A stretch of DNA of 64,000 bases from Fictibacillus phosphorivorans (GTDB lineage: Bacteria; Bacillota; Bacilli; Bacillales; Fictibacillaceae), in assembly GCF_001619875.1 (NCBI RefSeq), contig NZ_LRFC01000023.1:186001-250000 (forward strand), in the 5' to 3' direction. Position 1 is the stretch's first letter. Each line of letters starts with the position of its first letter. This document shows positions 20,119 to 30,040 of this stretch, in pieces. The translations under genes were made by a program, and so were the position numbers. The notes beneath the pieces were generated by a model. That model searched no databases. It was given only the letters and a program-made list of their open reading frames with translations, and was not told the DNA's origin.

Positions 20119-21984
20119 ATGGGCAAAATCGTACAGCTAGATGAACATTTATCAAATAAGATCGCTGCTGGAGAAGTAGTTGAACGCCCTGCCTCTGTTG
20201 TGAAAGAACTGGTTGAAAATTCAATTGATGCAAATGCAACAAGAATCGAGATTGAAGTTGAAGAAGGCGGGCTGTCGCTGATCCGTGTGCTTGATAATGG
20301 AGACGGAATCGAGCCAGAAGACTGTGTGCTGGCTTTTAATCGCCATGCAACGAGCAAGATTAAGAGTGAACAAGACTTAATTCAAATTAGAACGATGGGT
20401 TTTAGAGGAGAAGCATTGCCAAGTATCTCATCCGTCTCTCAAGTGGAACTTAAATCTTCTACGGGAGTGGGACCTGGTGCGTATCTGTTCATTGAGAACG
20501 GAAAGATAAAAGATCAGCAGCAGACCAATAGCAGAAAAGGTACGGATCTGATCGTACGGAATTTGTTTTATAACACACCTGCTCGATTAAAGCATGTTAA
20601 AACAATACAGACTGAATTGGGCACAATCACTGATCTTGTAAACAGACTTGCCTTAGCAAATCCTAATATCTCTTTTCGTTTAAAACATAATGGCAAAGAG
20701 CTTCTGCATACATCAGGCAACGGCAATCTTATACAAATTATTGCTTCTGTATACGGCATTCAAACAGCAAAGAATATGATTCCTGTTTCTTTTTCATCAC
20801 TGGATTATGAAGTTTCAGGATATATTGCAAAACCCGAGATGAACAGGGCTTCACGGCAATATATGTCTCTTTTTATGAATGGAAGATATATTAAAAACTA
20901 TGCAATCTCTAAAGCTATACAAAACGCTTATCACACCTTTTTGCCGATCGGGCGTTTTCCAATATCTATACTATCTGTTAAAATGGATCCGACCATCATC
21001 GATGTGAACGTACATCCATCTAAACATGAAGCGAGATTAAGCAAGGAAGCAGAACTGGTTCAATTGGTAGAGAACGAGCTAAGAAAAGTGATTAGAAATC
21101 AGCGGCTTATTCCGGATGTACAGTATAAGAAAAAAGAGCAAAAACAAACAGATCGTGATGAGCAGCCTTCTTTTTCTTTTGATTATCAAACAAAAAAGAA
21201 ACAATTAGACATCAAACCGATCGATGATATAATGCCGGCTAGGGAACTTAACACTACATTTATCAATCATCCAAACCAAGAGACTGCTCATGTAAAAGAA
21301 AGTGCGGATGACTTAAATGAATTTGGGAAAACGTCCGTTATAACCAATGAGCCAGACTCAAATAAGGTCCAAAATCTTTCAAAATCAGAGCAAGTTCAAG
21401 AGAAAATACCGGTTATGTACCCGATCGGACAGATGCACGGAACATATATTTTGGCTCAAAATGAAAACGGACTTTACCTCATCGATCAGCACGCAGCACA
21501 AGAACGGATAAAGTACGAGTATTTCAAGAAAAAAGTCGGACAAGTAGACAGGGAAGTACAGCTTTTAACCGTACCATATACGTTTGAATTTTCAGCGAGT
21601 GAAGCAGCATACCTAGAAAATCATATTCAACTACTAAGTGAAGTCGGTCTGTTTCTTGAATCATTTGGACAAAATACATTTATTGTACGGGAACATCCAC
21701 AATGGTTTCCAAAAAGCTATGAAAAAGAAATTATGATGGACATTATGCAGCAGGTGCTAGATCATAGAAAGATTGACATTGAGAAACTTAGAGAAGAAGC
21801 TGCCATCATGATGTCTTGTAAAGGGTCCATCAAAGCTAACCATCATCTTAGAAATGATGAAATCTTTGCATTGCTAGAGTCATTAAGAGCATCTGAAGAT
21901 CCCTATACATGTCCGCATGGAAGACCCATTACCATTCACTTATCAACGTATGAACTCGAAAAAATGTTTAAGAGAGTCATGTAG
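20119..21984 (+). CDS. mutL: DNA mismatch repair endonuclease MutL
   Basis: MutL nicks the new strand after MutS finds a mismatch. The 621-residue protein has the GHKL ATPase N-terminus ([28 protein letters not shown]) and a C-terminal dimerisation domain with the endonuclease metal motif [20 protein letters not shown] and CPHGRP. This C-terminal set is the form found in bacteria without MutH. It is co-transcribed with mutS and miaA. Confidence 0.97.
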   Translation: MGKIVQLDEHLSNKIAAGEVVERPASVVKELVENSIDANATRIEIEVEEGGLSLIRVLDNGDGIEPEDCVLAFNRHATSKIKSEQDLIQIRTMGFRGEALPSISSVSQVELKSSTGVGPGAYLFIENGKIKDQQQTNSRKGTDLIVRNLFYNTPARLKHVKTIQTELGTITDLVNRLALANPNISFRLKHNGKELLHTSGNGNLIQIIASVYGIQTAKNMIPVSFSSLDYEVSGYIAKPEMNRASRQYMSLFMNGRYIKNYAISKAIQNAYHTFLPIGRFPISILSVKMDPTIIDVNVHPSKHEARLSKEAELVQLVENELRKVIRNQRLIPDVQYKKKEQKQTDRDEQPSFSFDYQTKKKQLDIKPIDDIMPARELNTTFINHPNQETAHVKESADDLNEFGKTSVITNEPDSNKVQNLSKSEQVQEKIPVMYPIGQMHGTYILAQNENGLYLIDQHAAQERIKYEYFKKKVGQVDREVQLLTVPYTFEFSASEAAYLENHIQLLSEVGLFLESFGQNTFIVREHPQWFPKSYEKEIMMDIMQQVLDHRKIDIEKLREEAAIMMSCKGSIKANHHLRNDEIFALLESLRASEDPYTCPHGRPITIHLSTYELEKMFKRVM

Positions 21985-21993
21985 GAGTCTATG

Positions 21994-22944
21994 ATGAAAG
22001 AAAAATTAGTAGTGATTGTAGGACCAACAGCGGTTGGAAAGACAAAAACAAGTATTGAACTGGCAAAAGCGATAAACGGTGAAATTATTAGCGGTGACTC
22101 CATGCAGGTCTATAAAGGACTCGATATAGGGACGGCTAAGATAACAGAGGAAGAAAAAGAGGGAATCCCTCATTATCTAATTGATATAAAAGATCCTACC
22201 GAGTCTTTTTCAGTTGCAGAGTTTCAACAGTTAGCCAGGGAGCGAATTTCTGAAATCAACAAAAGAGGGAAGATCCCGATCATCGTAGGGGGAACGGGAT
22301 TATACGTCAGAGCTGTAACACATCATTATGAGTTCTCTGAAGCAACGAAAAACATTGGCTTGCGGAATCAGCTGCAAAAAAAGGCCGATACAGAAGGTCG
22401 AGAGGCTCTTTATGCTGAATTGCTGAAAGTTGATTCCAAACGTGCAAAAGAAATTCACCCAAATAATGTGCAGCGTGTCATCAGAGCCCTTGAAATTTAT
22501 TATGAAACAGGTAATGCGCCTTCACTACAACAGGGAAACAGAAAGAATGAAGACGAATCTCTTTACCAATTAGCTTTAGTAGGCTTGACGATGGATCGTG
22601 AACGGTTATATGAAAGGATTAATGATCGAGTCGATCTTATGGTTCAGCAAGGTGTTATTGAGGAAGCAAAGATGCTGTTTCGTCAGGATATTACAAACAG
22701 TCTTGCAGCAAAAGCAATAGGATACAAAGAGTTCTTTCCATATCTTTCAGGCGAAAGTACTCTAGAAGAATCAATCACCTTGTTAAAACGTGACTCAAGA
22801 AGATATGCTAAAAGGCAATTCACCTGGTTCAAAAACCAAATGGATATAGAGTGGTTTTCAATGGATGAAGCTTCATTTCATAAAAAATTTACAGAAATTC
22901 GTCACTTTGTAGAAGGGAAATTAGAAATTTCCGAGAATGTATAA
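21994..22944 (+). CDS. miaA: tRNA dimethylallyltransferase
   Basis: MiaA transfers the dimethylallyl group to A37 of tRNAs reading UNN codons, making the substrate of MiaB. The 316-residue protein has the P-loop [23 protein letters not shown], and FTWFKNQ near the C-terminus. Two ATG codons are adjacent (21991 and 21994); the second has better spacing from AGGAG. It precedes hfq, the widespread miaA-hfq order. Confidence 0.96.
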   Translation: MKEKLVVIVGPTAVGKTKTSIELAKAINGEIISGDSMQVYKGLDIGTAKITEEEKEGIPHYLIDIKDPTESFSVAEFQQLARERISEINKRGKIPIIVGGTGLYVRAVTHHYEFSEATKNIGLRNQLQKKADTEGREALYAELLKVDSKRAKEIHPNNVQRVIRALEIYYETGNAPSLQQGNRKNEDESLYQLALVGLTMDRERLYERINDRVDLMVQQGVIEEAKMLFRQDITNSLAAKAIGYKEFFPYLSGESTLEESITLLKRDSRRYAKRQFTWFKNQMDIEWFSMDEASFHKKFTEIRHFVEGKLEISENV

Positions 22945-22975
22945 GGGTAATGCCCAAAGAGGAGGATCTGTTCAC

Positions 22976-23212
22976 ATGAAGCAATCAATCAATTTACAGG
23001 ATCATTACTTAAACCAATTACGTCGCGAAAACATTTATGTGACCGTATATCTGCTGAATGGTTTTCAGCTTAAAGGTTTAGTGAAGGGGTTTGACAACTT
23101 TACGGTTGTACTAGAGGCAGATGGTAAGCAGCACCTCATTTACAAGCATGCCATTTCAACGTTCACCCCGCACAGAAATGTCGATTTATCTTCTGCAAAT
23201 ACGAATGAATAA
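22976..23212 (+). CDS. hfq: RNA chaperone Hfq
   Basis: Hfq is a hexameric Sm-like RNA-binding protein. The 78-residue sequence has the Sm1 region ([20 protein letters not shown]) and the Sm2 motif YKHAISTF. Start: ATG 22976 after GAGGAGG. A terminator closes the mutS-mutL-miaA-hfq cluster. Confidence 0.97.
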   Translation: MKQSINLQDHYLNQLRRENIYVTVYLLNGFQLKGLVKGFDNFTVVLEADGKQHLIYKHAISTFTPHRNVDLSSANTNE

Positions 23213-23218
23213 AAAATA

Positions 23219-23257
23219 CTCCCTAAGAGCCTAGACGGAAGGTTGTTAGGGAGTTTT
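23219..23257 (+). terminator. Intrinsic terminator after hfq
   Basis: ACTCCCTAA pairs with TTAGGGAGT around a long loop and is followed by T residues. It may serve both hfq and the convergent recombinase-like gene. Confidence 0.85.
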
Positions 23258-23265
23258 TAATTTCA

Positions 23266-24240
23266 TTATACTTTTAACACCTGCTCTAAATAAGTTTCAT
23301 ATCTGTGTAATGTAAGTTGCGATTTTAATCCAAACCACAACTGTACTTCTTCTTCCTCTTTTCCTTCCTTTAAAAGATTCAATATGGAAGTCCTCCTTAA
23401 ATGTTGAGAACTGATCCCTTTTCTTAAACCCGATCGCTGAATTTCTTGTCTAAGCATTTTTTGAATGGCAATAACCGTAAGGGGTTTTGGTTCATAATTT
23501 CCATAATCAAATCGAAATGTTCCCCTCTGATAATCAAATGCTATAAAAAAGCGGTCAGAAGAATAAGTCCTTGGTCTGATGGCTTCTGGAATATCTTCTT
23601 TGTAATCATACATGCAACGTTGCATCGTATCATCAAGAGGAATAATACGTGTTTCTTTATTATTCACTACGGTTAACTTCTGCTGTGTGAAATGTACGTG
23701 TCGCATTTCGATGTTTGTTATTTCCTGCAATGTTAGACCGTAATGGTACAAAAGAGAAACGATTGCTTCGTTTCTTTTTATTAGAAGGTGCCTATACTTT
23801 TGTTGTTTTTCGGTTAACCCTTCATACGATGATAACGTACGAAAGAGAATTTGAAATTCTTCCTCCGAAATAAAGTCCTCTTCTGTAAAATAAGTATCCT
23901 CTTTAAGTTTATTTTCGATTTCAGCAAACGGGTTGTACGTAATCATTCTGTTTGCATGCAGAAAGTGAAAAAGACTTTTGATTACGGTAAACACCCTTTT
24001 ACTCGTAGCAGTCTTATACTCCCTTTGCTCGGTTAGAAATAAAAAATAGTCCTCTAAAATGGATGCATCTAACCGCTGAATCACGCTAATGTCATCTTTT
24101 TTTCTGATGACGCGAACCCAAGCAAAAAAATCAAGAAGGTCATAATAGTAACGTTTAATCGTACTTCTTCTTCTACCTTTACTCTTTAAATGGGCAATAA
24201 ATAAATCGGCATAATCGGGTAAGTGTGGATATTCTTCCAT
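23266..24240 (-). CDS. Tyrosine-recombinase-fold protein, probably catalytically impaired
   Basis: The 324-residue protein has the two-domain layout of phage-integrase-family recombinases: an N-terminal SAM-like core-binding domain (about 1-105) and a C-terminal catalytic domain. The second catalytic box is present as SSQHLRRTS and the terminal Tyr lies in LHRYETYL. The first catalytic Arg, expected in a GLR motif, is Thr (YHYGLTLQEITN), and the His/Trp box reads WFGLKSQ instead of LGH. Strand cleavage is therefore doubtful. No flanking att-like repeats were seen, so it looks like a resident chromosomal gene rather than the integrase of a local element. Confidence 0.75.
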   Translation of the reverse strand: MEEYPHLPDYADLFIAHLKSKGRRRSTIKRYYYDLLDFFAWVRVIRKKDDISVIQRLDASILEDYFLFLTEQREYKTATSKRVFTVIKSLFHFLHANRMITYNPFAEIENKLKEDTYFTEEDFISEEEFQILFRTLSSYEGLTEKQQKYRHLLIKRNEAIVSLLYHYGLTLQEITNIEMRHVHFTQQKLTVVNNKETRIIPLDDTMQRCMYDYKEDIPEAIRPRTYSSDRFFIAFDYQRGTFRFDYGNYEPKPLTVIAIQKMLRQEIQRSGLRKGISSQHLRRTSILNLLKEGKEEEEVQLWFGLKSQLTLHRYETYLEQVLKV

Positions 24241-24341
24241 AATTGCCTCCTATAACCTCTTTTTCCCATTATAGCAAAGGCAAATTTTTTTGCATATTTC
24301 AAACAGGTCCTATGAAAACTATGTAAAAAAGGATGATGAAT

Positions 24342-24920
24342 ATGCGGAAAATAGGTTTGCTGCTGTTATGCGCTGTTTTTACTGTTAGTGCTTGTTCTGG
24401 AAAAACAGGATCAGGTGATGAAACACTCGATACGAAACAAGTTAGATATGATACTTCAGAACGTAAACCGAATACTCAGATTGATTCACCGCTTGTTGTC
24501 GAAAAGTCAGATGAAGTTCACCAATCAAAAGATTTGGTTCAACTTGCCCAAAAAGTAAATGGAGTGGATAAGGCTTACGTGATCGTAAGTGGTATCTACA
24601 CACTAGTTGGAATAGTACCCTCAGAACCCGTAAAGCCAGGAGAAGAAAACGATTCATTACGGGAAGAAGTATATAAAGTATTAAAAGGCAATGCGCACGG
24701 AAAAAATGCTGCAATCACGACTGATCCTGAAAAAATTAAGGAAATAAAAAAGATAGGAGAGGTTGCAGCTCGAAGTAAAAATGATTCAAAAAGCGGTGTT
24801 TACAACGAAATGGGGATCTTAATCGGAAAAATAAAGCCTGTAAAGGGGCAATCTAAATCAACAGAAAGACAAGAAATGCACGAAGAAATGAATCAGAAAC
24901 GGGACGATTTATACGAGTAA
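24342..24920 (+). CDS. YhcN/YlaJ-family sporulation lipoprotein
   Basis: The 192-residue protein has a lipoprotein signal peptide with lipobox TVSAC (lipidated Cys about residue 18). The rest is soluble and charged, containing the conserved VNGVDKAYVIVSGIYTLVGI segment of YhcN/YlaJ spore-membrane lipoproteins. I place the start at ATG 24342, which gives a compact signal peptide; two ATGs 6-9 bp upstream are alternatives. It is convergent with the YitT-type gene across a shared terminator. Confidence 0.75.
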   Translation: MRKIGLLLLCAVFTVSACSGKTGSGDETLDTKQVRYDTSERKPNTQIDSPLVVEKSDEVHQSKDLVQLAQKVNGVDKAYVIVSGIYTLVGIVPSEPVKPGEENDSLREEVYKVLKGNAHGKNAAITTDPEKIKEIKKIGEVAARSKNDSKSGVYNEMGILIGKIKPVKGQSKSTERQEMHEEMNQKRDDLYE

Positions 24921-24994
24921 AGAGTGATTATTTCCTAAGGAAGCGCAGAAACTGACAACCACAGACAATCGGTTAACATAATAATAATTACGTA

Positions 24995-25030
24995 AATAAA
25001 AAGCATTTTCCAAATAGGAAAATGCTTTTA
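24995..25030. terminator. Bidirectional terminator between convergent genes
   Basis: AAAAGCATTTTCC pairs with GGAAAATGCTTTT around AAATA, with A and T tracts on both sides. Confidence 0.9.
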
Positions 25031-25651
25031 GCTGTTTTGAACAGGTTCTGATTCTGAAGTGTGATAAAGCGTAGGAGATGTTTCAACTGCTACTCTTAAT
25101 TTACCCGTTAAATAAGAGGCAATCGTAATAGCTATTATTGATATAAGAGCATTTTTAACTCCAAACATGACAACCGCAGAGGATACGATAATAAAATCTG
25201 TAACAAATAATGAAACGCCTCGGTTGATGTTCGACTTTTGCTCCAAGTAGAGAGCTAAAATATGAATTCCGCCTAAGGAAGCGCCAGAATTCAAGACAAT
25301 ACTTACACCAATTCCGATTACCGTGCCCGCAATGACAGAAGCAGCGATTGGAGAAATGAGAGGAAGCGTTAAGTAATCCATCATATCTGAGATTGCCGAG
25401 ATTAGTAAAATGCATAGAAGGGTAGATAAGGAAAAAGTCCATCCTAGTTTTTTTATCGATAAAATAAAAAAGGGCAGATTTACGATCAGAAACAAGATTC
25501 CCCAAGACCAGCTCGTTAGAAAAGATCCTATAGTAGCAATTCCAGCTGTTCCACCAAACGTTAAAGCGTGAAGCGTTAATAGTTTTATCCCAAAAGATGT
25601 TAAAAATAATCCAATTAGGATCAAGATAATTTTTTGTAATTTAATGTGCAT
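25028..25651 (-). CDS. YitT/DUF161-type membrane protein, short form
   Basis: The 207-residue protein has five or six hydrophobic helices. GGTAGIATIGSF, GWTFSLST and NSGASLGGIHILA are characteristic of the YitT (DUF161) membrane family. Full-length YitT proteins usually carry a cytosolic DUF2179 domain after the membrane part; here the protein ends soon after the last helix. Its function is unknown. The ribosome site is weak. Confidence 0.75.
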   Translation of the reverse strand: MHIKLQKIILILIGLFLTSFGIKLLTLHALTFGGTAGIATIGSFLTSWSWGILFLIVNLPFFILSIKKLGWTFSLSTLLCILLISAISDMMDYLTLPLISPIAASVIAGTVIGIGVSIVLNSGASLGGIHILALYLEQKSNINRGVSLFVTDFIIVSSAVVMFGVKNALISIIAITIASYLTGKLRVAVETSPTLYHTSESEPVQNS

Positions 25652-25928
25652 AATCTTTTTTCTTCCATTCGTCAGTAAACTTATTTCACATTATTTAACA
25701 TAACACGGAAATCTTGCATACTTGAGTATTTTTATTCGTCTGAAAATAGAAAACGGTTACAATTATCTAATAATTATTCATAATTAAAAACAAAGCTTGT
25801 CTTTGTAGTAGATCTAAAGAGTTCAACATAAATTGATAACAGTGGATCAAGGAAGAATATAGGCATTTGTCACGGAAAAGATGTTGCTGCGTATAATGAC
25901 TTGACTGGCAAAAGTGAGGTGGTATCAC

Positions 25929-26879
25929 TTGAATGAACCTATTGCTATAAAAAAGCAAAGGCAGATTAACATTGTCTTAAATCATGGAAACGAAAAAACG
26001 AAGATTGATGATGGAGCAACCCTCCCTGGAAAAGAAAAGGCATTGGATCAGCATCAACCTCTGCTTCGAATGGAAAAGGAACTGAATCAATTGGTTGGAA
26101 TGGAAGAATTAAAATATCATGTAAAAGAAATCTATGCATGGCTTCATATTAATAAATGCCGTCAGGAAATGGGGTTAAAAGCAGAAAAGCAAGCACTTCA
26201 CATGTTGTTTAAGGGGAATCCTGGGACAGGAAAAACTACGGTAGCTAGGAAGTTGGCCACTCTTTTTCATGAGATGAAAGTACTTTCAAAAGGACATCTG
26301 ATTGAGGCGGAAAGAGCTGATCTTGTAGGTGAATATATTGGTCATACTGCTCAGAAAACAAGAGATCTGTTAAAGAAAGCAAGCGGGGGAATACTGTTTA
26401 TTGATGAAGCGTATTCTTTGGGTCGCGGCGGAGAAAAAGATTTTGGGAAAGAAGCGATCGATACACTCGTGAAAGCCATGGAAGATCAACAGCATGATTT
26501 TATACTCATCCTCGCAGGATATCCAAAAGAGATGGAACGTTTTTTAAAACTTAATCCTGGGTTGCCATCAAGATTTCCGATCATTGTTTCTTTTCCTGAT
26601 TATTCTGTGGAAGAATTAATGGAGATTGCGAAAAGGATGATAACACAAAGAGAATACGTTCTAACGAGAGACTGTGAATGGAAATTAAAAACACATATAG
26701 AGCGAGTAAAGAATTTGAATCCTGGTTCATTCTCTAATGGAAGATACATTCGTAACATGATTGAAAAAGCGGTTAGAAGACAATCAGTACGTCTTCTAAA
26801 TGAAATAAGCCAAGACAGAAAAACATTGATGACGATACAAAGTGATGACCTGGTGCTAGAAGAACGTGATTCGATTTGA
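25929..26879 (+). CDS. spoVK: Stage V sporulation protein K, AAA ATPase
   Basis: SpoVK is a CbxX/CfqX-type AAA ATPase needed for spore maturation. The 316-residue protein has Walker A GNPGTGKTT, Walker B GILFIDEAYSLGRGGEKDFG, and the sensor-2 region with an Arg finger. I set the start at TTG 25929, 5 nt after AGGTGGT. It lies upstream of hflX-ynbB-glnRA as in B. subtilis. A GTCACGGA...CGTATAAT pair (25869-25897) may be a mother-cell sigma promoter, but the match is weak. Confidence 0.93.
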   Translation: MNEPIAIKKQRQINIVLNHGNEKTKIDDGATLPGKEKALDQHQPLLRMEKELNQLVGMEELKYHVKEIYAWLHINKCRQEMGLKAEKQALHMLFKGNPGTGKTTVARKLATLFHEMKVLSKGHLIEAERADLVGEYIGHTAQKTRDLLKKASGGILFIDEAYSLGRGGEKDFGKEAIDTLVKAMEDQQHDFILILAGYPKEMERFLKLNPGLPSRFPIIVSFPDYSVEELMEIAKRMITQREYVLTRDCEWKLKTHIERVKNLNPGSFSNGRYIRNMIEKAVRRQSVRLLNEISQDRKTLMTIQSDDLVLEERDSI

Positions 26880-26918
26880 TATGATGATAAGAGACTATGG
26901 AAAGCAGGGATCGCGAAT

Positions 26919-28175
26919 TTGAACAATAACAAAGATTCAGTTCAGGAAAAAGCGATTCTCGTCGGCTGTCAGCTTCCACGGCAGAACGACGAGCGTTTTT
27001 TTTATTCAATGGAAGAATTAAAATCATTAACTAAAACAGCTCAAGGAACAGTCTGTGCTGTTGTTAGTCAAAAAAGAGATCGATATGATTCAGCGACTTT
27101 TATCGGTAAAGGAAAAGTAGAAGAGATCATCACACTTGAAGAAGAACTGGAAGCAGACATTATCATTTTTAACAGTGAACTCTCACCATCTCAAGTACGA
27201 AATCTATCACAGCATTTCAACGCAAGAGTGATTGACCGAACTCAGCTGATTCTAGATATCTTTGCACAGCGTGCGAAAACTCGAGAAGGAAAACTTCAGG
27301 TTGAACTTGCACAGCTCGAATATTTGCTACCGAGACTCTCAGGAATTGGAGCGAGCTTATCTAGATTAGGTGGCGGAATTGGAACAAGAGGTCCTGGGGA
27401 AACGAAACTGGAAAAAGACAGACGTCACATTCGTTTTCGAATTCATGAACTCAAAACTCAGATCAATTCTGTAGTGAGCCATAGAGAGCGATATCGTGAG
27501 CGCCGCAAACATCAAGGAGCATTTCAAGCTGCTCTAGTTGGCTACACAAATGCAGGAAAGTCAACGATTTTTAATAAACTAACCGAAGCAGATAGTTACG
27601 AAGAAGATCAGCTGTTCGCAACTCTAGATCCATTAACAAGAAAAGTCAAACTAAAAAGCGGATTTCAAATGCTTCTTACCGATACAGTAGGTTTTATCCA
27701 AGACTTGCCCACATCACTCATTGCGGCTTTCAGATCCACACTTGAAGAGGCAGCTGAAGCTAATCTTCTTATTCATGTGATCGATGGTTCGAGCGAAGAT
27801 CGTGTACAGCATGAGAAAACGGTAAAACGAATATTAAATGATCTAAATGCAAGCCATATTCCTATGTTAACGGTCTACAATAAGAAGGACCAGTTTGCAG
27901 ATAACTTTATACCAGAAACCCCTTCGATCTCCATTTCAGCTTTATTTGATGGTGATATCTCACAATTAAAAGATACTATTGAAAAAGAAGTGATGAAGCA
28001 GATGACTTTTTATCAGATTAAAGTACCTGCTCACGAAGGCAAGCTTCTTTCTCAACTTCGTGGCGAAACGATTTTAATAGAACAAGAATTTAATAAAGAA
28101 GAATTGGTTTATGAATGTAAAGGGTATGCTTTATCCACCTCTTCCATTTCATCCATCAGCAACAAAGGAGAATAA
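26919..28175 (+). CDS. hflX: GTPase HflX
   Basis: HflX is a ribosome-associated GTPase that splits stalled 70S ribosomes. The 418-residue protein has the N-terminal HflX domain ([34 protein letters not shown]), a central coiled coil, and the G domain with [15 protein letters not shown] and YNKKD. Start TTG 26919 has only a modest ribosome site. It overlaps nothing and is followed 1 bp later by ynbB. Confidence 0.94.
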   Translation: MNNNKDSVQEKAILVGCQLPRQNDERFFYSMEELKSLTKTAQGTVCAVVSQKRDRYDSATFIGKGKVEEIITLEEELEADIIIFNSELSPSQVRNLSQHFNARVIDRTQLILDIFAQRAKTREGKLQVELAQLEYLLPRLSGIGASLSRLGGGIGTRGPGETKLEKDRRHIRFRIHELKTQINSVVSHRERYRERRKHQGAFQAALVGYTNAGKSTIFNKLTEADSYEEDQLFATLDPLTRKVKLKSGFQMLLTDTVGFIQDLPTSLIAAFRSTLEEAAEANLLIHVIDGSSEDRVQHEKTVKRILNDLNASHIPMLTVYNKKDQFADNFIPETPSISISALFDGDISQLKDTIEKEVMKQMTFYQIKVPAHEGKLLSQLRGETILIEQEFNKEELVYECKGYALSTSSISSISNKGE

Positions 28176-28176
28176 C

Positions 28177-29445
28177 ATGTATTCGCAGTTTCAAAATGAA
28201 AAGATCTTAGAACAATTAACAAAAAAGGTTTCTCAGCGAATTAAAGACGTACATGCATCAATTGATGAAATAAGTGAGTTTAATCAACTGAAGGTTTTAA
28301 AAGCTTTTCAAAACCATCAAGTTGGAGACCATCATTTTCATCCCTCAACAGGCTATGGTTATGATGACAATGGGCGTGACACGCTTGAAAAGGTTTATGC
28401 AGATGTTTTTAAATCTGAAGCCGCAATCGTAAGGCCGCAGATTATTTCAGGTACGCATGCGATCACTTTAAGCTTGTTCGGGATGCTTCGTCCGGGTGAT
28501 GAATTGCTTTATATGACCGGAAAACCTTACGACACTCTCGAAGAAATTGTTGGCATCAGGGGTACGGGAGAAGGCTCTTTAAAAGAGTACGATATATCTT
28601 ATCAGCATGTAGATTTAACTTCGGATGGAAATATTGATTACGAAAATGTCCAGAGAGCCATATCGGAAAAAACAAAAGTAATTGGTATACAGCGATCTAA
28701 AGGATACGCTGATCGCCCTTCTTTTACCGTTGACGAAATTGAAGAAATGATTACATTTGTTAAAGAAATCAAAAAAGATGTCATCGTTTTTGTGGACAAC
28801 TGCTATGGTGAATTTGTAGAACAAAGAGAACCTATTGAAGCAGGTGCAGACATTATTGCAGGTTCATTGATAAAGAATCCAGGAGGAGGTCTAGCAAAGA
28901 CTGGAGGTTATATCGCTGGAAACGGGAAATTGATAAATAAAATTTCTTTTCGGTTAACTTCACCTGGTATAGGAAGAGAAGCTGGTGCGTCTCTTTATAG
29001 TCTTCAAGAGATGTATCAAGGATTCTTTTTAGCACCTCATGTAACAGCTCAAGCGCTAAAAGGGGCGGTGTTCACGGCTGCGTTCTTAGAAGAATTAGGC
29101 ATGGAAACGCGTCCGTCATGGAACGCAAAAAGAACAGATCTTATTCAGTCGGTAATCTTTGAGGACAAAGAGCGGATGATTCATTTTTGTCAGTCCATAC
29201 AAAAAGCTTCTCCGATTAATTCTTATGCTGTTCCTTATCCGGATTATATGCCAGGCTATGAAGATGATGTTATTATGGCTGCAGGAACATTTATTCAAGG
29301 AGCAAGTATTGAACTGACTGCTGATGGGCCGATTCGGCCACCATATATTGCTTTCGTTCAAGGTGGATTAACTTATGAACACGTTAAAATTGCAATTGTT
29401 TCAGCAGTGGATGAACTTTTAACTCATGGACTCATTCATAAATAA
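28177..29445 (+). CDS. ynbB: YnbB, PLP-dependent methionine gamma-lyase-like protein
   Basis: The 422-residue protein belongs to the aluminium-resistance/methionine gamma-lyase-like PLP family. The presumptive PLP lysine is in GSLIKNPGGGLAKTGGYIAG (about residue 235) with VFVDNCYGEFVE upstream. Homologues sit next to glnRA in Bacillus and are broadly conserved, but the natural reaction is not established. Start: ATG 28177 after AAAGGAG, just past the hflX stop. Confidence 0.9.
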   Translation: MYSQFQNEKILEQLTKKVSQRIKDVHASIDEISEFNQLKVLKAFQNHQVGDHHFHPSTGYGYDDNGRDTLEKVYADVFKSEAAIVRPQIISGTHAITLSLFGMLRPGDELLYMTGKPYDTLEEIVGIRGTGEGSLKEYDISYQHVDLTSDGNIDYENVQRAISEKTKVIGIQRSKGYADRPSFTVDEIEEMITFVKEIKKDVIVFVDNCYGEFVEQREPIEAGADIIAGSLIKNPGGGLAKTGGYIAGNGKLINKISFRLTSPGIGREAGASLYSLQEMYQGFFLAPHVTAQALKGAVFTAAFLEELGMETRPSWNAKRTDLIQSVIFEDKERMIHFCQSIQKASPINSYAVPYPDYMPGYEDDVIMAAGTFIQGASIELTADGPIRPPYIAFVQGGLTYEHVKIAIVSAVDELLTHGLIHK

Positions 29446-29449
29446 GTAA

Positions 29450-29478
29450 AAAAAAAGAGACAGCTCGTCTCTTTTTTT
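29450..29478 (+). terminator. Intrinsic terminator after ynbB
   Basis: AAAGAGAC pairs with GTCTCTTT around a short loop, with a T run after it. Confidence 0.85.
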
Positions 29479-29484
29479 ATTTGA

Positions 29485-29501
29485 TGTTATTTTTTCTAAC
29501 A
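29485..29501 (+). promoter_or_regulatory. GlnR/TnrA operator 1
   Basis: TGTTA, seven bases, TAACA exactly fits the GlnR/TnrA site TGTNAN7TNACA. It lies just upstream of the glnR -35 element. Confidence 0.88.
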
Positions 29502-29507
29502 TTACGA

Positions 29508-29536
29508 TTGACATGTGAGCTTTTGTGACATAAGAT
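29508..29536 (+). promoter_or_regulatory. glnRA promoter with GlnR operator 2 filling the spacer
   Basis: TTGACA (29508-29513) and TAAGAT (29531-29536) are 17 bp apart. The whole spacer, 29514-29530, is a second perfect TGTNAN7TNACA site (TGTGA, seven bases, TGACA). Binding of GlnR would block RNA polymerase directly. Confidence 0.9.
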
Positions 29537-29566
29537 ATAAAAAGAAGTTGAAAGGAGGTAGGCAAA

Positions 29567-29968
29567 ATGAACGATATGAATCGCCGGAACTTACCTTTGT
29601 TCCCAATCAGTATTGTGATGCAGTTGACTGAATTATCGGCAAGACAAATTCGTTATTATGAAGAAAACGATCTGATTCATCCTGCACGAACTGAAGGGAA
29701 CCGTCGTTTATTTTCATTTAACGATGTTGATAAACTTCTTGAGATTAAAGCACTTCTTGAACAAGGCGTGAACTTAGCTGGAATCAAAAGAGTGTTTGAG
29801 CTTAATGAACAAGCAGCAGAATTTATTAAGAACCAGCCAAATGTGCAAGGTGTTCAACAAATTTCTGAGTCTGCGCTTCATCGCAGGTTAAAAAGGGAAT
29901 TGATTCATGCTGGAAGACACGGAAAGACATCTTTGATTCAAGGAGAACTTTCCAGGTTTTTTCATTGA
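29567..29968 (+). CDS. glnR: Nitrogen-regulatory repressor GlnR
   Basis: GlnR is a MerR-family repressor of glnRA, activated by feedback-inhibited glutamine synthetase when nitrogen is plentiful. The 133-residue protein has the MerR winged helix ([34 protein letters not shown]) and a flexible C-terminal tail that in the family mediates autoinhibition. Start: ATG after AAAGGAGG. Two perfect operators lie upstream and glnA follows 72 bp downstream. Confidence 0.96.
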   Translation: MNDMNRRNLPLFPISIVMQLTELSARQIRYYEENDLIHPARTEGNRRLFSFNDVDKLLEIKALLEQGVNLAGIKRVFELNEQAAEFIKNQPNVQGVQQISESALHRRLKRELIHAGRHGKTSLIQGELSRFFH

Positions 29969-30040
29969 TAAGCTCTAAATAATACTTAACGTGAACAATC
30001 GCCATTAATAGGCGTTTTATATTTAAAGGAGGAGAAAGAT

